A stretch of DNA of 64,000 nucleotides, taken from Pyropia yezoensis (taxonomy: Eukaryota; Rhodophyta; Bangiophyceae; Bangiales; Bangiaceae). Within the stretch, counting starts at the first letter, position 1. Each line of letters opens with the position of its first letter. The stretch spans positions 39,361,030 through 39,425,029 of the forward strand of contig CM020618.1 of the NCBI GenBank assembly GCA_009829735.1. The letters are read 5' to 3'. This document shows positions 20,852 to 31,916 of this stretch, piece after piece. Below the pieces are notes generated by a model. That model saw only the letters and a program-made list of their open reading frames with translations, did no database searches and was not told where the DNA came from. The translations under genes and the position numbers were made by a program.

Positions 20852-21278
20852 GGAGGGTCAAGGCCCGGGGCGGGGGGTAGGTGGAGGACCCCTGGAGGAC
20901 CCCTCCAGGGGGCGGTGAGCCAACGGTGGCAACCGCCCATGCAAGCAGCACGTCGGCCGGCAGGAGGGTGAGCTGGATCGGCAGACGGACGGTGGTGGGG
21001 AGTGTTGTGAGAGAATCGAGAGCGTAGTTGTAGACGTACGCTGGCGGGAATGTGCTGGCACGTATTTTTTTCTTCGTCTGTTTTTGTCCAGTCCTTGTTT
21101 GTCTTCCTTGCTGTCAGGCACTGCTTGGTGCGCGTGAAGGGGTGGGCGTGGCGCCAGTTGCATCGAATCTCAGAGTGACCGACAAGAGGGAAGAAGGCAG
21201 AGAGCCAGAGAGCCCTCCGTGGGTGCAACAGAATGGGGTGGACGCACGCAGACGGTGGCTATGACAATAACCCGCTTA
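20852..21278. other. 3' flank of the glycine-rich gene
   Basis: Likely 3' untranslated region and spacer. A T-rich patch at 21062-21100 is the only compositional feature; no gene seen. Confidence 0.4.
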
Positions 21279-21397
21279 TTAAGCGTCCCGTAAAAAGTGG
21301 TCATGCACAGGTCGTGCAGTGTGGGTTTGATTGGTCCAGTGGCCGATATTTGACATGATCACGACACGTGCACGACCACTTTTTACAGTACGCACTA
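21279..21397 (+). mobile_element. 119-bp TA-flanked MITE, copy 1
   Basis: A foldback element with long terminal inverted repeats (left AAGCGTCCCGTAAAAAGTGG, right complement GTGCGTACTGTAAAAAGTGG) around a short centre. It is flanked by TA on both sides (21277-21278 and 21398-21399). It aligns over its full length with 35153-35271. TA targets and a GTGYGTCCC-type tip point to a Tc1/mariner-type non-autonomous element. It carries no coding capacity. Confidence 0.85.
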
Positions 21398-21470
21398 TAT
21401 GAAGGCGCGTGTTGCTCACCTACAAACTGCATGAGCCCACGAGCGGGGCGTCGGGCACCCACAAGCAAGG

Positions 21471-21598
21471 TGTCCCTGAACTGGGATGTCCCTGAACTGG
21501 GGTGTCCCTGAACTGGGGTGTCCCTGAACTGGGGTGTCCCTGAACCGGGGTGTCCCTGAACCGGGGTGTCCCTGAACCGGGGTGTCCCTGACCTAGGG
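21471..21598 (+). repeat. 16-bp minisatellite, eight units
   Basis: Eight head-to-tail copies of TGTCCCTGAACTGGGG. The first four to five have GAACTGG, the next three GAACCGG and the last GACCTAGG, so variants are clustered as expected for stepwise unit duplication. Confidence 0.95.
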
Positions 21599-21856
21599 TG
21601 TATAGTTGTACACGAACAGCCCACCCATTTCTATATTGGTCTACTAGCCATTCAGACACAACGTACGGCTATGGCAGAGAGGCGCTGCCCACCACCGTCT
21701 TCCTCGTACGGCAATCTCCCGCGCGCCACCACCCCGCAAGGTGAGAGGCGCTCACAACTCCTGTGGCGGGCGGCGGTAGTCGTCCCGAGGCGTAAACGAG
21801 AGTGAGGGAAGGAAAACAAGAGAGACAGAAAGAGAAAAGGCGTACGGCGCCACGCC

Positions 21857-22166
21857 GAGCCCGTCCAGTCGTCCCCCTGTCGTGCGAATTTCCTTGTCCC
21901 TTGCCGCCGCCAGGCATCGTCCCCTCCAAAACCAGGGCTAACGCGCCGCTCAGCCCTTCTTCCCCTCCTCCCCCACTGCTCCGCACCCACAGTGCACTCC
22001 CAGGCAGGCACGAGCCCGTCCAGTCGTCCCCCTGTCGTGCGTATTCCCTTGTCCCTTACCGCCGCCAGGCATTGTCCCCTCACCAGCCACGGCTAACGCG
22101 CCGCTCAGCCCTTCTTCCCCTCCTCCCCCACTGCTCCGCACCCACAGTGCACTCCCAGGCAGACAG
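21857..22166 (+). repeat. 155-bp tandem duplication
   Basis: Two direct copies, 21857-22011 and 22012-22166, start at GAGCCCGTCCAGTCGTCCCC and differ at a few sites. They lie just past the stop of the minus-strand WD40-type gene, in what is probably its 3' untranslated region. Confidence 0.9.
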
Positions 22167-22212
22167 TGCCTGGCCCTGCCCCCGACCCCCCCCCGCACCC
22201 ACCAACAGACGC

Positions 22213-23500
22213 TCAGCCCTGCGCCCCTGGCAGCGGCGCCGACGTCCGTTCCTTGGTGGCCTCCTCCAGCGCCCCCCACTTGTCCTTGGCAGTCACAAAG
22301 GTGGTGAGCTCCCCCGCCTCGTCGCTGTCACTATCCCCCGTGGCGCCCGTCACGCCGCCGCTGCCGACACCGCTGGCGCCGCCGGAAGCCACCCGCCGGC
22401 CGCTCCCGCGGCCCGCCGTGGCGCCAACCGCCGGCACTACCGGGCCGTCCATGTCACCCACCCCATAGTCACTCCCGCTGTCGTCGGCGCGGGCAATGGC
22501 CCCACCGTCCGCGTCGTCGCCCGCCTCATCCGCGTCCGAGTCATCCACCACCACCTCCTCCTCCTCCTCCTCCACCGCTTCCTCTGCCCGGCCGCCACCG
22601 CCGGCGCCGCCGCCGCTGCCGGCCGCGTCCAGCCCGCCAGACGCGCCCTCCCGGTAGCGCAAGGCGGTCGCGTCACCGTCGCCGGGGGCGGCGGCAGCGT
22701 CACCGCCGGCGCCGTCCCCGTTGGTGCCAAGCGAGTGGCGCGCCGACGTGCGGCCGGCGGCGGCAATCCATGACGCCGCCGCGTCGGCGGGGTCGTCGCC
22801 CCCGTCGGCGGCGGCGCCCCTCGGGCCGCCGGGCAGCGCCAACGCCACGGGCGGCAGGGTGCCGTCGGCGGCGGCCACGCCCGCGGCTCCCCCCGCCTCC
22901 CCCGCCTCCCCGGCCTCGTCACCACGCACAACCGCAACGGGCAGGGCCATGAGCACGTCCCGCTCATTCTGGGGGAGCCCCACGCTGCCCATGCACACCG
23001 CCCGACCCGCCTCGACGGTCCACACGCGGAGGAGGCGGCGGCCGCCGCCGCCGGCCCCCGCCCCCCCACCACCAGCAGCTGCGGCGGCGCGCCGTGGCGT
23101 GCCGGCAGCACCGACAGGGACGACACGGGCGCGCCAGGGGCGTCGGGGAAGGGCGCAAACGCGCCCGTCACGTCGCCCGTGGCGACATCGTAGAGGAGGA
23201 TGTCGCCGGTGGAGGTGGAGGTGGCGACCGTCTCGGCGTCGGGGCTGAGAAACACGCCGTCCGTGATGATGCCTTCGGCGGGGGGGGGGAGCGCATAGTC
23301 AAACGTCACGTGCACGTTGGCCGACGTTACCGGCGGCGGGGTGAGGGTGGGGGGGGGGGGGGCGGCGTCCGCCGCGTCGGTGGAGGGGACCACCGCCAAG
23401 ACGGTGGGGGTGGCGGGGGGGTGTCCACCGCGGCGAGGGCGGCGGGGTGGAGCGCCATGGGGGGGGGCTCGGGCAGGCCCGCGTCGGCAACGGTGGCCAT
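22213..23500 (-). CDS. WD40-repeat-type protein (frames shift at G/C runs)
   Basis: On the minus strand, from the ATG at 23500 (MATVADAGLPEP), the frames hold WD40-like blades: LSPDAETVATSTSTGDILLY with DV following, then, in another frame, LLRVWTVEAGRAVCMGSVGL. The frame changes occur at C or G runs near 23430 and 23065, exactly where homopolymer length is unreliable, so the gene may be whole in reality. The C-terminal half is disordered: a run of Glu/Asp (EEAVEEEEEEVVVDDSDADE) and a Gly/Ala/Ser-rich stretch, ending at 22213. WD40 proteins are scaffolds. The one- or two-blade similarity does not identify the partner; an mRNA-decapping-scaffold-like protein is one weak possibility. Confidence 0.6.
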
Positions 23501-25695
23501 GGCCGTCAACGATGGGGGGCGCGGGGGAGCGGGAGGGCGGGAGACCCCGCGTCGGCCGGCAGCGACAGCCGGGAGCCAAGGAGGCGGCTGCCAGGTTCAG
23601 AGAGGGGAGGCGCCCAGACGAGAAGGGGGGGGGGGGGGGGAACCGTAGACGACGCGGCGGGAGTGGAGGGAGGTGAGGAGGAGGCGGCGGACGGTGCCGG
23701 TGCCGCGTGGTGGTCGCCGGGGATGGGAGCGGCGCAGGGGCGGTGGCGTGCGGCGGTGGGAAGCGTAGGCACCGTGAGATGCGTGACGGCGGAGCGGCCG
23801 CGCGTGGTAAGGGGGGGGGAGGGGGGGGGGGGACAGTCCCGGCGAGTGGCGCCCAGCCCCACCCTCGACGCGCTCGCCTCCCTCCGAGCAGCTGCCCCCC
23901 CCCCGCGCCTCGCCCACCGCGCGCGGCCGGGATACGGAGGGCGGGAATGGGCGGGGGCGGGGAGGCGGGGGGGGGGGCGGGGTGTGCCAAACCCAAACCG
24001 CCCTGGATGACAGGAGCTAGATACGGGGACACGCCCTCCCCACACCCCGCGCGCGCCCGCCGCCGTCCCGCACCGACCGTCTCTGACAGGACCAGCACGG
24101 TGCTTGCAAGCAGACAGGCTGGCGCGCCGCCGCGGGGTGGGGGCGCCTCTGCCGCCTGTCCGCCTGCCCGCTGGTCGTTGCGTCGTCGTCCCCCCCCCCC
24201 TCCTTGCCGCCGGGGCCGCGCGGGCGTTTTTTTTTTTTTTTCCCCAACGGGGGGGGGGGGGGGGGGGGGGTGGGGGGGGGGGGGGGGGGGTGGGCGCGCG
24301 CCACCACGACGCGGGTGGCGCCAGCAGCGCCACGCGGCCGCCCCCTTTGCCCCCCCCTTCCCCTGACCTCGATGGGGGACTGGAAAGGCGTGGTGGTGGT
24401 GGGGCAGAGGCACCCACGCTGGCAATGAAAAGAAGAAGAGGGGGGCGGGGTGTAAACGGGTGCGGGGTGGCGCTCAAAGGGGCTGGTGGGCTGCAGACAG
24501 AGACAGTGGGGGGGGGGGGGGGGGGGGGGTGAAGGAGGAGGGTGGTGCGACTGTGTCCGACTGGCCCTCTCGAGAGGGGGGGGAGGGACGGTAGGGACGG
24601 CCGGCGTGCCGCCGCCGCTTGGCCGGTCACTCCCCTCTTTGCCCCCCGCCCCCGCCCCGGGAAGGGCATATCTGGGGGAAACGATAGGTAGAGGGAGGGG
24701 TGGGGGGGGGGGGGTGGGCGGGGGGGCATCTACATACATACTGCAACGGGTCAGGGGGGGGGAGGGGGTGAGGGCGCAGCGCGTTCTTATGGTAGGTAGA
24801 CGGCGAGAGGGAGGCGGGGGGGGCTGTTGCGCCGCTGGTCGCGCCGGACAGTAGGGGGGTGGGCGGGGCGGGGCGTCGGCTGCGTCCGCACCCCAAGGCT
24901 TTGGTGGCGCGCCCCGTCCAGATCGCAGCGTGCGGGTGGCGTCCCACACCTTACAAGTACAAGAATGGATGTCCCAATTCACCGCCGGAAGTGGAACAGA
25001 ATTGTTCCGCCGCGTTCCCAGTCGTCAAAGTGGGCTGCAAAAAAAGGGGGCCTCTGCTCAGGCTTGCCCGCTTTTTCTGTGTGGCCTTTTTTTTTTTCTT
25101 CCTTTTTTGCACCCGACAGTATTTAGTGGCCCAGAGACCTGGGTCAGAAGCCAGGACGGGGGGCGGGGGGGGCGCGGGGGACTCTCTCTGTTCTCGGTCC
25201 GCTCCATCCAGCCCCCCCCCCCGCTGCCTCTGTTCCACCGCCCCCTCTTTGTCAACCACCCGCCACCCCACCGCGCGAGGCTCCCTGCGGCAGCACAGCT
25301 GGCCTTGAGGCCTGGGGGGGGGGGGGGGGGGGGGGGGGGGGAGCGGCGGCCGCGGCGCGACCCGCGTCTCTCGCTGCACCAAGCCACACACCCACACGCC
25401 CACACCGGCTTGGGGACCGACGCGCCCCCCCCCCCCCCCTCCCCCCGCCGCCCTCTTGTGCGTATGGCCAGTGGGCACACGAGAGACCCGCCTCGACAAG
25501 CCACGGAGTGTCGGCCGTGGCCGACGGGGCAGGTGCGCGCCTGCGCGCACGCACGCCCGCCCGCCCGCCCGCCCCCCCCCCTCCCCCTCATCTCCACACA
25601 GTTGGACGGGTTTTTCACCTCGCGCGTGCGTGCAAAAGAGGACAAGCCGCGGCGGTGCAGGTGGGGGTGGGTGAGGAAGGGGGGGGGGGGGGGGG
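23501..25695. other. Homopolymer-rich stretch without a supported gene
   Basis: GC-rich DNA with many pure G or C runs (about 23335, 23625, 23810, 24250-24290, 24510, 24700, 25315-25340 and 25681) and T runs at 24228 and 25088. Open frames on both strands are low-complexity translations of these runs. An AT-richer island at 24940-25140 has no recognisable coding content. Confidence 0.5.
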
Positions 25696-26195
25696 NNNNN
25701 NNNNNNNNNNNNNNNNNNNNNNNNNNNNNNNNNNNNNNNNNNNNNNNNNNNNNNNNNNNNNNNNNNNNNNNNNNNNNNNNNNNNNNNNNNNNNNNNNNNN
25801 NNNNNNNNNNNNNNNNNNNNNNNNNNNNNNNNNNNNNNNNNNNNNNNNNNNNNNNNNNNNNNNNNNNNNNNNNNNNNNNNNNNNNNNNNNNNNNNNNNNN
25901 NNNNNNNNNNNNNNNNNNNNNNNNNNNNNNNNNNNNNNNNNNNNNNNNNNNNNNNNNNNNNNNNNNNNNNNNNNNNNNNNNNNNNNNNNNNNNNNNNNNN
26001 NNNNNNNNNNNNNNNNNNNNNNNNNNNNNNNNNNNNNNNNNNNNNNNNNNNNNNNNNNNNNNNNNNNNNNNNNNNNNNNNNNNNNNNNNNNNNNNNNNNN
26101 NNNNNNNNNNNNNNNNNNNNNNNNNNNNNNNNNNNNNNNNNNNNNNNNNNNNNNNNNNNNNNNNNNNNNNNNNNNNNNNNNNNNNNNNNNNNNNN
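25696..26195. other. Sequence gap of 500 N
   Basis: Exactly 500 undetermined bases, with G runs on both sides, probably a placeholder gap where a G tract broke the assembly. The true length is unknown. The following 26196-26503 is GC-rich with C runs and would hold the promoter of the channel gene. Confidence 0.95.
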
Positions 26196-26503
26196 GGGGG
26201 GGTGGGCTGGGGCTGCCGCCTCTCTGCCTAGAGCGCCGCGCCGCGGTGGGGCGCGGCGGGGCGCCCGGCGGTGCCGCGCGGCTCTCCTTCCCCCCCCCCC
26301 CCTGCGGCCGCCCCCCCCACGAAGCCCCCCTCTTCCACGACGCGGTCGCGGTCGCGCCCCCGCTGGCGGCACGACACGCGGCGTGTGGACATTGTGGGCG
26401 TTGCCCCACTACTGCCCCGCCCCTCCCTCCCCACCCTTTGTCCCCGCCTCACCCCCTCCCCCCCCCCCCCCCCCCCCCCCCCCTCCCCTACGCCACGTCG
26501 GCC

Positions 26504-27010
26504 ATGGACGCGGCGTCTGGGACGGCGGTGGCGGCCGTTGCCGCCGCCTGCTGGGCGGTCATGACCACCGCCGCCCGGTGGGCAAGGGCGGCCTCCCCCC
26601 CCCCCCCCCCCCCCCCCCCCCCCACCGCCGCCGCCGCCGCCACCGCCGCCGTTGGTGCCAGCACCAGCGTCCGAGCCGGTGCCGGTGCCGGTGCCGGTGC
26701 CGGTGCCGGTGCCGCCGTCGCCGCCGCCGCCGCCGCCGCCACCACCGGGCGGCAGGCCATTGACGACGCTGCCGCCCCGGCGCTGCCCAACCCGCCCGAC
26801 TGGCCGTCGCTGCGCCCGCTGCTCGCCGCCGCGCTCGGCCTCTACGCGGCGCTCGCCCTGCTGGCGGTGGTCGTGGACTTTGCGTGGTCCGCCGGCCGCC
26901 TGGCCGCCGGCCGCCGCCGGCGGGGGCGGACGGCGCGGGAGGCGGCGGCGCTGACCGCCGTTGCGGAGGGGGGGGGGGGGGGGGGGGGGGGAAGGAGGAC
27001 AATGACGGCC

Positions 27011-27047
<37 letters not shown>

Positions 27048-30000
27048 GGACGGGGGTAGGGGTGGCGGCGGCAAGGCTGGCAGCCGGGACGGGGACGGCG
27101 GCGGCGGCGTCGGGGTTCGGCGCCGCACCGGCCGGGGGGGGGGGGGGGGGGGGGCGCCAAAGACGGGGCTGGCCCGGGGGCACACGGCAAGGGCCTCCAC
27201 CGCACGCCCACCGTCAATAGTGGGGAGGACAACCTGGAGGAGCTGCTGTGGGGGAACGCTGCCTCGGGGGGGAGGCCCCTGCCTGATGGCGCCCGCGGCA
27301 AGGTGCGGCGGCTGCTGGCGATGGCGGCGCTCGCCTTCCACGACCGCCTCCGCCAGGCGCGGCGGCGGGTGCAGTCGTTTGAGTCCAAGGGCGGGAACCT
27401 GGTGGTCACCTTCCTCGTCGTCCGCACCGGCCTGACGCTGCTCGTGTCGGTGGCGTACGTGGTGGGTACGTACCGCCGGCGGGTGGAGACGTGGTACCGG
27501 GTCATCTTCTTGGTGGCGGGCTCGCTGATGAGCCTCGACTTTGTGGTTCACCTGCTCACCTCAGAGGTGCCGTGGCACTTTATGCGGCGGTGGTCCAACC
27601 TCCTCCACTGCGCCGCGCTGCCCAGCCTGTTCCTCGCGACCGACGACAACCAGTGGCTCAACTTTGCGTTCCTCATTGCCGCCACTGGGTACGACAGCAG
27701 CCGCCGCCTGCTGCGCATGTTTATGTTGGACTATGGCTCCCAGCGGCTGCTGCTGAATGTGCTGTTCCAGACCCTCCTGTTCCTCTTCCTGGTCGCGGGC
27801 TCGGTGCAGCTGATTGAAATCGCGAGCAACGCGGACCCCGCCGGCGAGGGCCCCGGCGTCTTTTTCTTCTTCTCCGCCTTTTACTTTACCGTCGTCACGG
27901 CCAGCACGGTCGGCTATGGGGATATGAGCCCCAAGTCCATCTATGGCCGCGCGTTTGTGCTGCTGGCCATCTTTGGGGGCGTCATCTTCTTCTCCAAGCT
28001 CGTCGGCGAGCTGGTGGCCAACAGCGCCAAGCTCCGCGGCTCGGGCGCGCTGCACAAGCGCCCCGGCGCCGCGCACGTCATCCTGGGTGGGGACCCCAAG
28101 CTGGACGACGTGGCGCTGTTTGCCAAGGAGTTTTTCTCGCTCGCCTCCAACCGCCGCCGTAAGATCTGTGTCATGGTGTCGGATCCGGCGTGGTCCGACG
28201 ACGACTGGCACCGGCTTGTGCGGACGTGTACCCTCTTCCGCAACTACCTCACCTTCCTCTCCGGCTGTGCCATGTCCCGGGAGGACCTGGACCGGGCGCA
28301 CCTCGAGTCGGCCGACGCGTACTTCCTCCTCCAGTCCTCGTGCTCGTCGAACCCGCAGGCGCAGGACACGGCGCTCCTGATGCGGGCGCTGTCCATCCGC
28401 AACGTGCGCGCCGACGTGCCCGTCTACGCGGTGTGCCTGCTGGAGGACAGCCGCGTGCAGATGTGGCACGCCATTCAGCATGGCTCCGAGTCGGCCCGAG
28501 CCACCCGGACGGCGTCCGCCGCCCGCTCCCCACTCCTCAACGACCTGTACCGTATGAGCGAGTCGGGCTTGGGCACCCCAATAGGCGCCCTCATTGACTG
28601 GACCGTCAACCAGACGCAGGGGGGTGGGGACGGCTCGGCAGATGCCCGTCCGACGCGGTCAATGGACTCGCTGCTCTCACCGGCAGCGGCGTCCAAGCTG
28701 GGTTCCCTCGCCCAAACGCCTGGGACCAAGGGCAGCACCGGCAGCGGCAGCGGTGCGGGCACTAGCAATATCACACGGGTGGGCTCGGCCGACGAGTCGG
28801 CGGCGGCGTCGTCCATCATGGCCCTGGCGGTCTCGCTGAAGACGGGGGAGCCCCTTGACGCGCTTACCCGTTCGCAGGTGGTGTGCCTCCAGTCAGTCCG
28901 GATGACGCTGCTGGCTGAGAATGTGCACTGCAACGGCCTCTCTACCCTCCTATCGAACTGCATACTTGACATCCGGCCGTCGCGGCACGCGCGGTCGGGC
29001 GACTCAGCGTGGCTCCGGGAGTACACGGATGGCGCCGCGTGCAGCCTTTGCCACTGCATCATCCCGCACTACTTTCACGGCCAAACTCTGGCGCAGGTGG
29101 CCGTCCCGCTGTATGACCAAGGGGTGATCCTGTTGGGTGTCAAGCGGCCCCACGACCGCTGCTTTTCTTTGACTGTCGACGTGCGCGGTGGCGTGCTGTC
29201 AGCCGGCACGGTCGCGCTCGTCCTCACCTACCACGACGCAGAAGACTTGCAAGCGGTTATGTTTGACGTTGCCGAGCGCTACGAGGCGGCCCGCACCGAT
29301 GCTGGGGGCGACAGTGCGCCCCCGCCTCAGCCGCCCCACGTGACGGTGGACCTGGACAAGGGGCCCCTACCGCCCGGCGAACAGCCGGCGCTCAACCATG
29401 TGGCGGTGCCAGTCAGTGGCGCAGGCGACGCGCGCGTGACCATGGACCGCAGGTACACGAAAGACCGACAGGAGGGGCCTCCGCGGGGTGGAGGCGCCGA
29501 GCCAACGGTGGGAGGAAAACAGCGCAATGGCGGCGACGGCACCGGGGGCCCGGCCGCCCCCGTCCGTGGCCATGTGCGACGGTTTAGCGCGCCTGACCAG
29601 GCGCCGCTGCCCATGTCGCCCGCGACATCATCCGGCACGTCGGCGCGAGCTGCATTGGCTCCTGGGTCCACTGTGACGAACGAAAGGAGCGGCGGCGCGC
29701 CCGCCGTCGAGGGGACGCAGGCCAGTCAAAACTTGGAGGACCAGGCGAACGCGGTGGCGGGCATCAAGGGTCTTCCCCTCCGCAAGTACCTGTCGGAACT
29801 CCGGCCAGTGGTGGCGACTTCCCTACGCCGCCACGTTATCATTTGCTTTGACGGGGCGGTGCAGCTGCTCAACCTACGGCTGTTGCTGGCCATGCTTTGC
29901 CGCCGCTCTTCCCCTTACGTCCCGCTGCTCGTCATGCACCCCGACGGCGCTGGCGAGGCGGCCGCCCGTATCCGCACGGAGCTTGGCCTTCACGGCGTGG

Positions 30001-31529
30001 AGCTACTGTCGGGCTCCTCCACCAGCCCTGCGTCGTGGCATCGCGCCGCCTTTTCCCGTGCCCGAGCGGTGATTAATATGACCGACCTGAGCAGCAACAG
30101 CCTCACGTCCGACGACAAGACCCTCTTCACCGACGTGACGATGGAGACCCTGACGGAAGAGTCGTCGGACATTTACGTGCAGTCGGAGCTCATGAAGGAA
30201 GACGCCCTCGAGTTCCTTCGAGAGCCCGTCCACGCTCGCCGGCGGGGGGCCCACCTGGGCGGTACCGTCGCGTCAGCGCTGACCGAGCAGCTCCAAGGTA
30301 TGCTGTCGTCGGAGCCGGCGCGCGACCGCGAGCGGGATGCGGCGTCGAGTCGGGCCAGTGGGGATGCATCGGACCACTCGGTTGTGTTGGGTGACCGGCG
30401 GCGGCAACGCACCCCCCACGCGAGCGCTGACGGGGTCGTCACCTCTGCCCAAAACAGGCTGCCCAGATCGTCCACCGAAGCTCATGACTCAGAGGGCGAC
30501 CGACCTGGCGGTCGTGGTGGCGGTGGTGACGGTGGTGACGGTGGCGGCGGTGGCAGCCGTGGTAGCGGTGACCGGCACCCAGCGAAGCGGATGGCGTCTT
30601 CTGCGGGGAGCTCGCATCCCGACCTCACGAAGCACCGCGGTCACCGATCGCGACGGCTACACGTCGTTGGCGGCATCCGCCCGTCGAGCGACCATGAAGG
30701 TGAGTCTGACAGCGCCGACGATGACCTGGACTCCCTCGACGAAGAAGATGAATCGCGCCAACCGAGCAGCCTCTCCTCTTATGGTGGCCAGGGGGATAGC
30801 ACGGAGAAGGTGCTTGAGCGGGACCGCCGGTCGAGGGGGCTGCTGTTTGAGCGCGCCCGCTATGCGTCGGGGGAGCTGGTCGTCCATTCGGTGATGCAGA
30901 CGTTGCTGGTGCGGGATTTTACCGCGTCAGGCTTTGCTGCCGCCATCATGACTTTGATGGGTGTGCCGGGCTACACGGGCCGCCCGCTCATCCGGCAGCT
31001 CCCCGTCTGCCGCCACTGGTACACGGCCTTCCAGCGCCGGGCGGGGCTGACCGCCGACGACACGCCGACGCTGTGGGACGCCCCCGCACCGTCGGGCCCC
31101 TCCCCGGCGACGGGTCGGCCGCCCACCTTCCGGGACGTGTTCACCACCCTCCTATCGGTGCAGGTTGTGGCGATTGGGCTCTACCGCTCGGGCGAGGCCC
31201 CCGTCCTGATGCCCGTTGAGCGGCGGGAGGAGCGCGGCCGCCGAATATCGGGCCGCGCCGGCGGCGGCAGTGGCTCCGCGGCGGCGATCAATGCCAACCT
31301 GGCCGAGGAGAAGCGGCCCTGTGAGCTGGACTATACCGTCGGCACCACAAGCGAGCAATGGCGGTACGCTGCGCTGGGCGCGGCGTGCAACAAGTTGCCC
31401 TACGTGTCGACGCTCCCCGAGCCGTACGCGATTGTCTCCCAGGAAGACGCGGTGTTTGTGCTGGCGCCCGAGGAGCTCAAGGTCCCGGCGCGGTGGCCGC
31501 TGCTGCCGGCGCCACCTCCCATGCCGTAA
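26504..31529 (+). CDS. BK-type (Slo1-like) calcium-activated potassium channel alpha subunit
   Basis: From ATG 26504 an Ala/Pro-rich start leads to a lone membrane helix (LRPLLAAALGLYAALALLAV, about 26800-26880), matching the extra S0 helix of BK channels. The frame then changes at two long G runs (about 26968-26991 and 27134-27158), likely run-length errors, and stays open from about 27160 to 31529. Counting from 27303: S1 about 31-57, S2 about 62-84, S4 with SSRRLLRMF, S5 about 150, the filter TVGYGD at about 205 and S6 right after. RCK1 starts near 258 (HVILGGDPKLDDVALFAKEF). After a long Ser/Gly linker, RCK2 starts near 843 (RRHVIICFDGAVQLLNLRLL). The typical C-terminal motif VFVLAPEEL lies near 1384. 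It would open under voltage and cytosolic calcium; no classic calcium bowl is obvious. Long disordered inserts make it larger than animal BK. Confidence 0.9.
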
Positions 31530-31916
31530 GGGGCGCTTGGGGGTGGCTGCGAGGCGGGCCGCAGGTGGGTGGTCAGGCGACTGTCCCTTGTCTCTGCGCC
31601 TGATTCCATGCTGGCAACCGGGGCATGGCTGGCCCCATGCCAAGCCTCGTCTTGCGCTCTACACCTTTCTAATATGTTTATGGGCTGCTTTCAAAAAAGT
31701 GAGAAAACACTACTGGACGACCGCATGGTCCCGCAGCGCGTGAACGCATGGTACCCCGCAGCGCGTGAACGAAGACGGGGGGAGCAAAGAAGGCGCAATG
31801 AGAAGAAACAAGAGAAAATAAGCGCCTGGCGCGCCACCACGCTCACGGCGAGCACACAAAAGCGTCCGAAAGACTGGTCAGCCTCACCTCCCCCCCCCTC
31901 CGCGCGCACCCCGTCG
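31530..31916. other. Convergent 3' spacer
   Basis: The channel gene (+) and the transporter gene (-) converge here with 387 bp between stops. The phrase GCATGGTCCCGCAGCGCGTGAACGC-like is duplicated (about 31722 and 31747; 22-bp period). No gene. Confidence 0.6.

Noticed and set aside
22437-24425. 662-codon minus-strand frame as a single gene
   Set aside because: Most of it is homopolymer-driven Pro/Arg sequence; only the part overlapping the WD40-type gene (below 23500) looks like protein.
24951-27220. Frames running through the N gap
   Set aside because: They are joined only by undetermined bases; nothing supports continuity.
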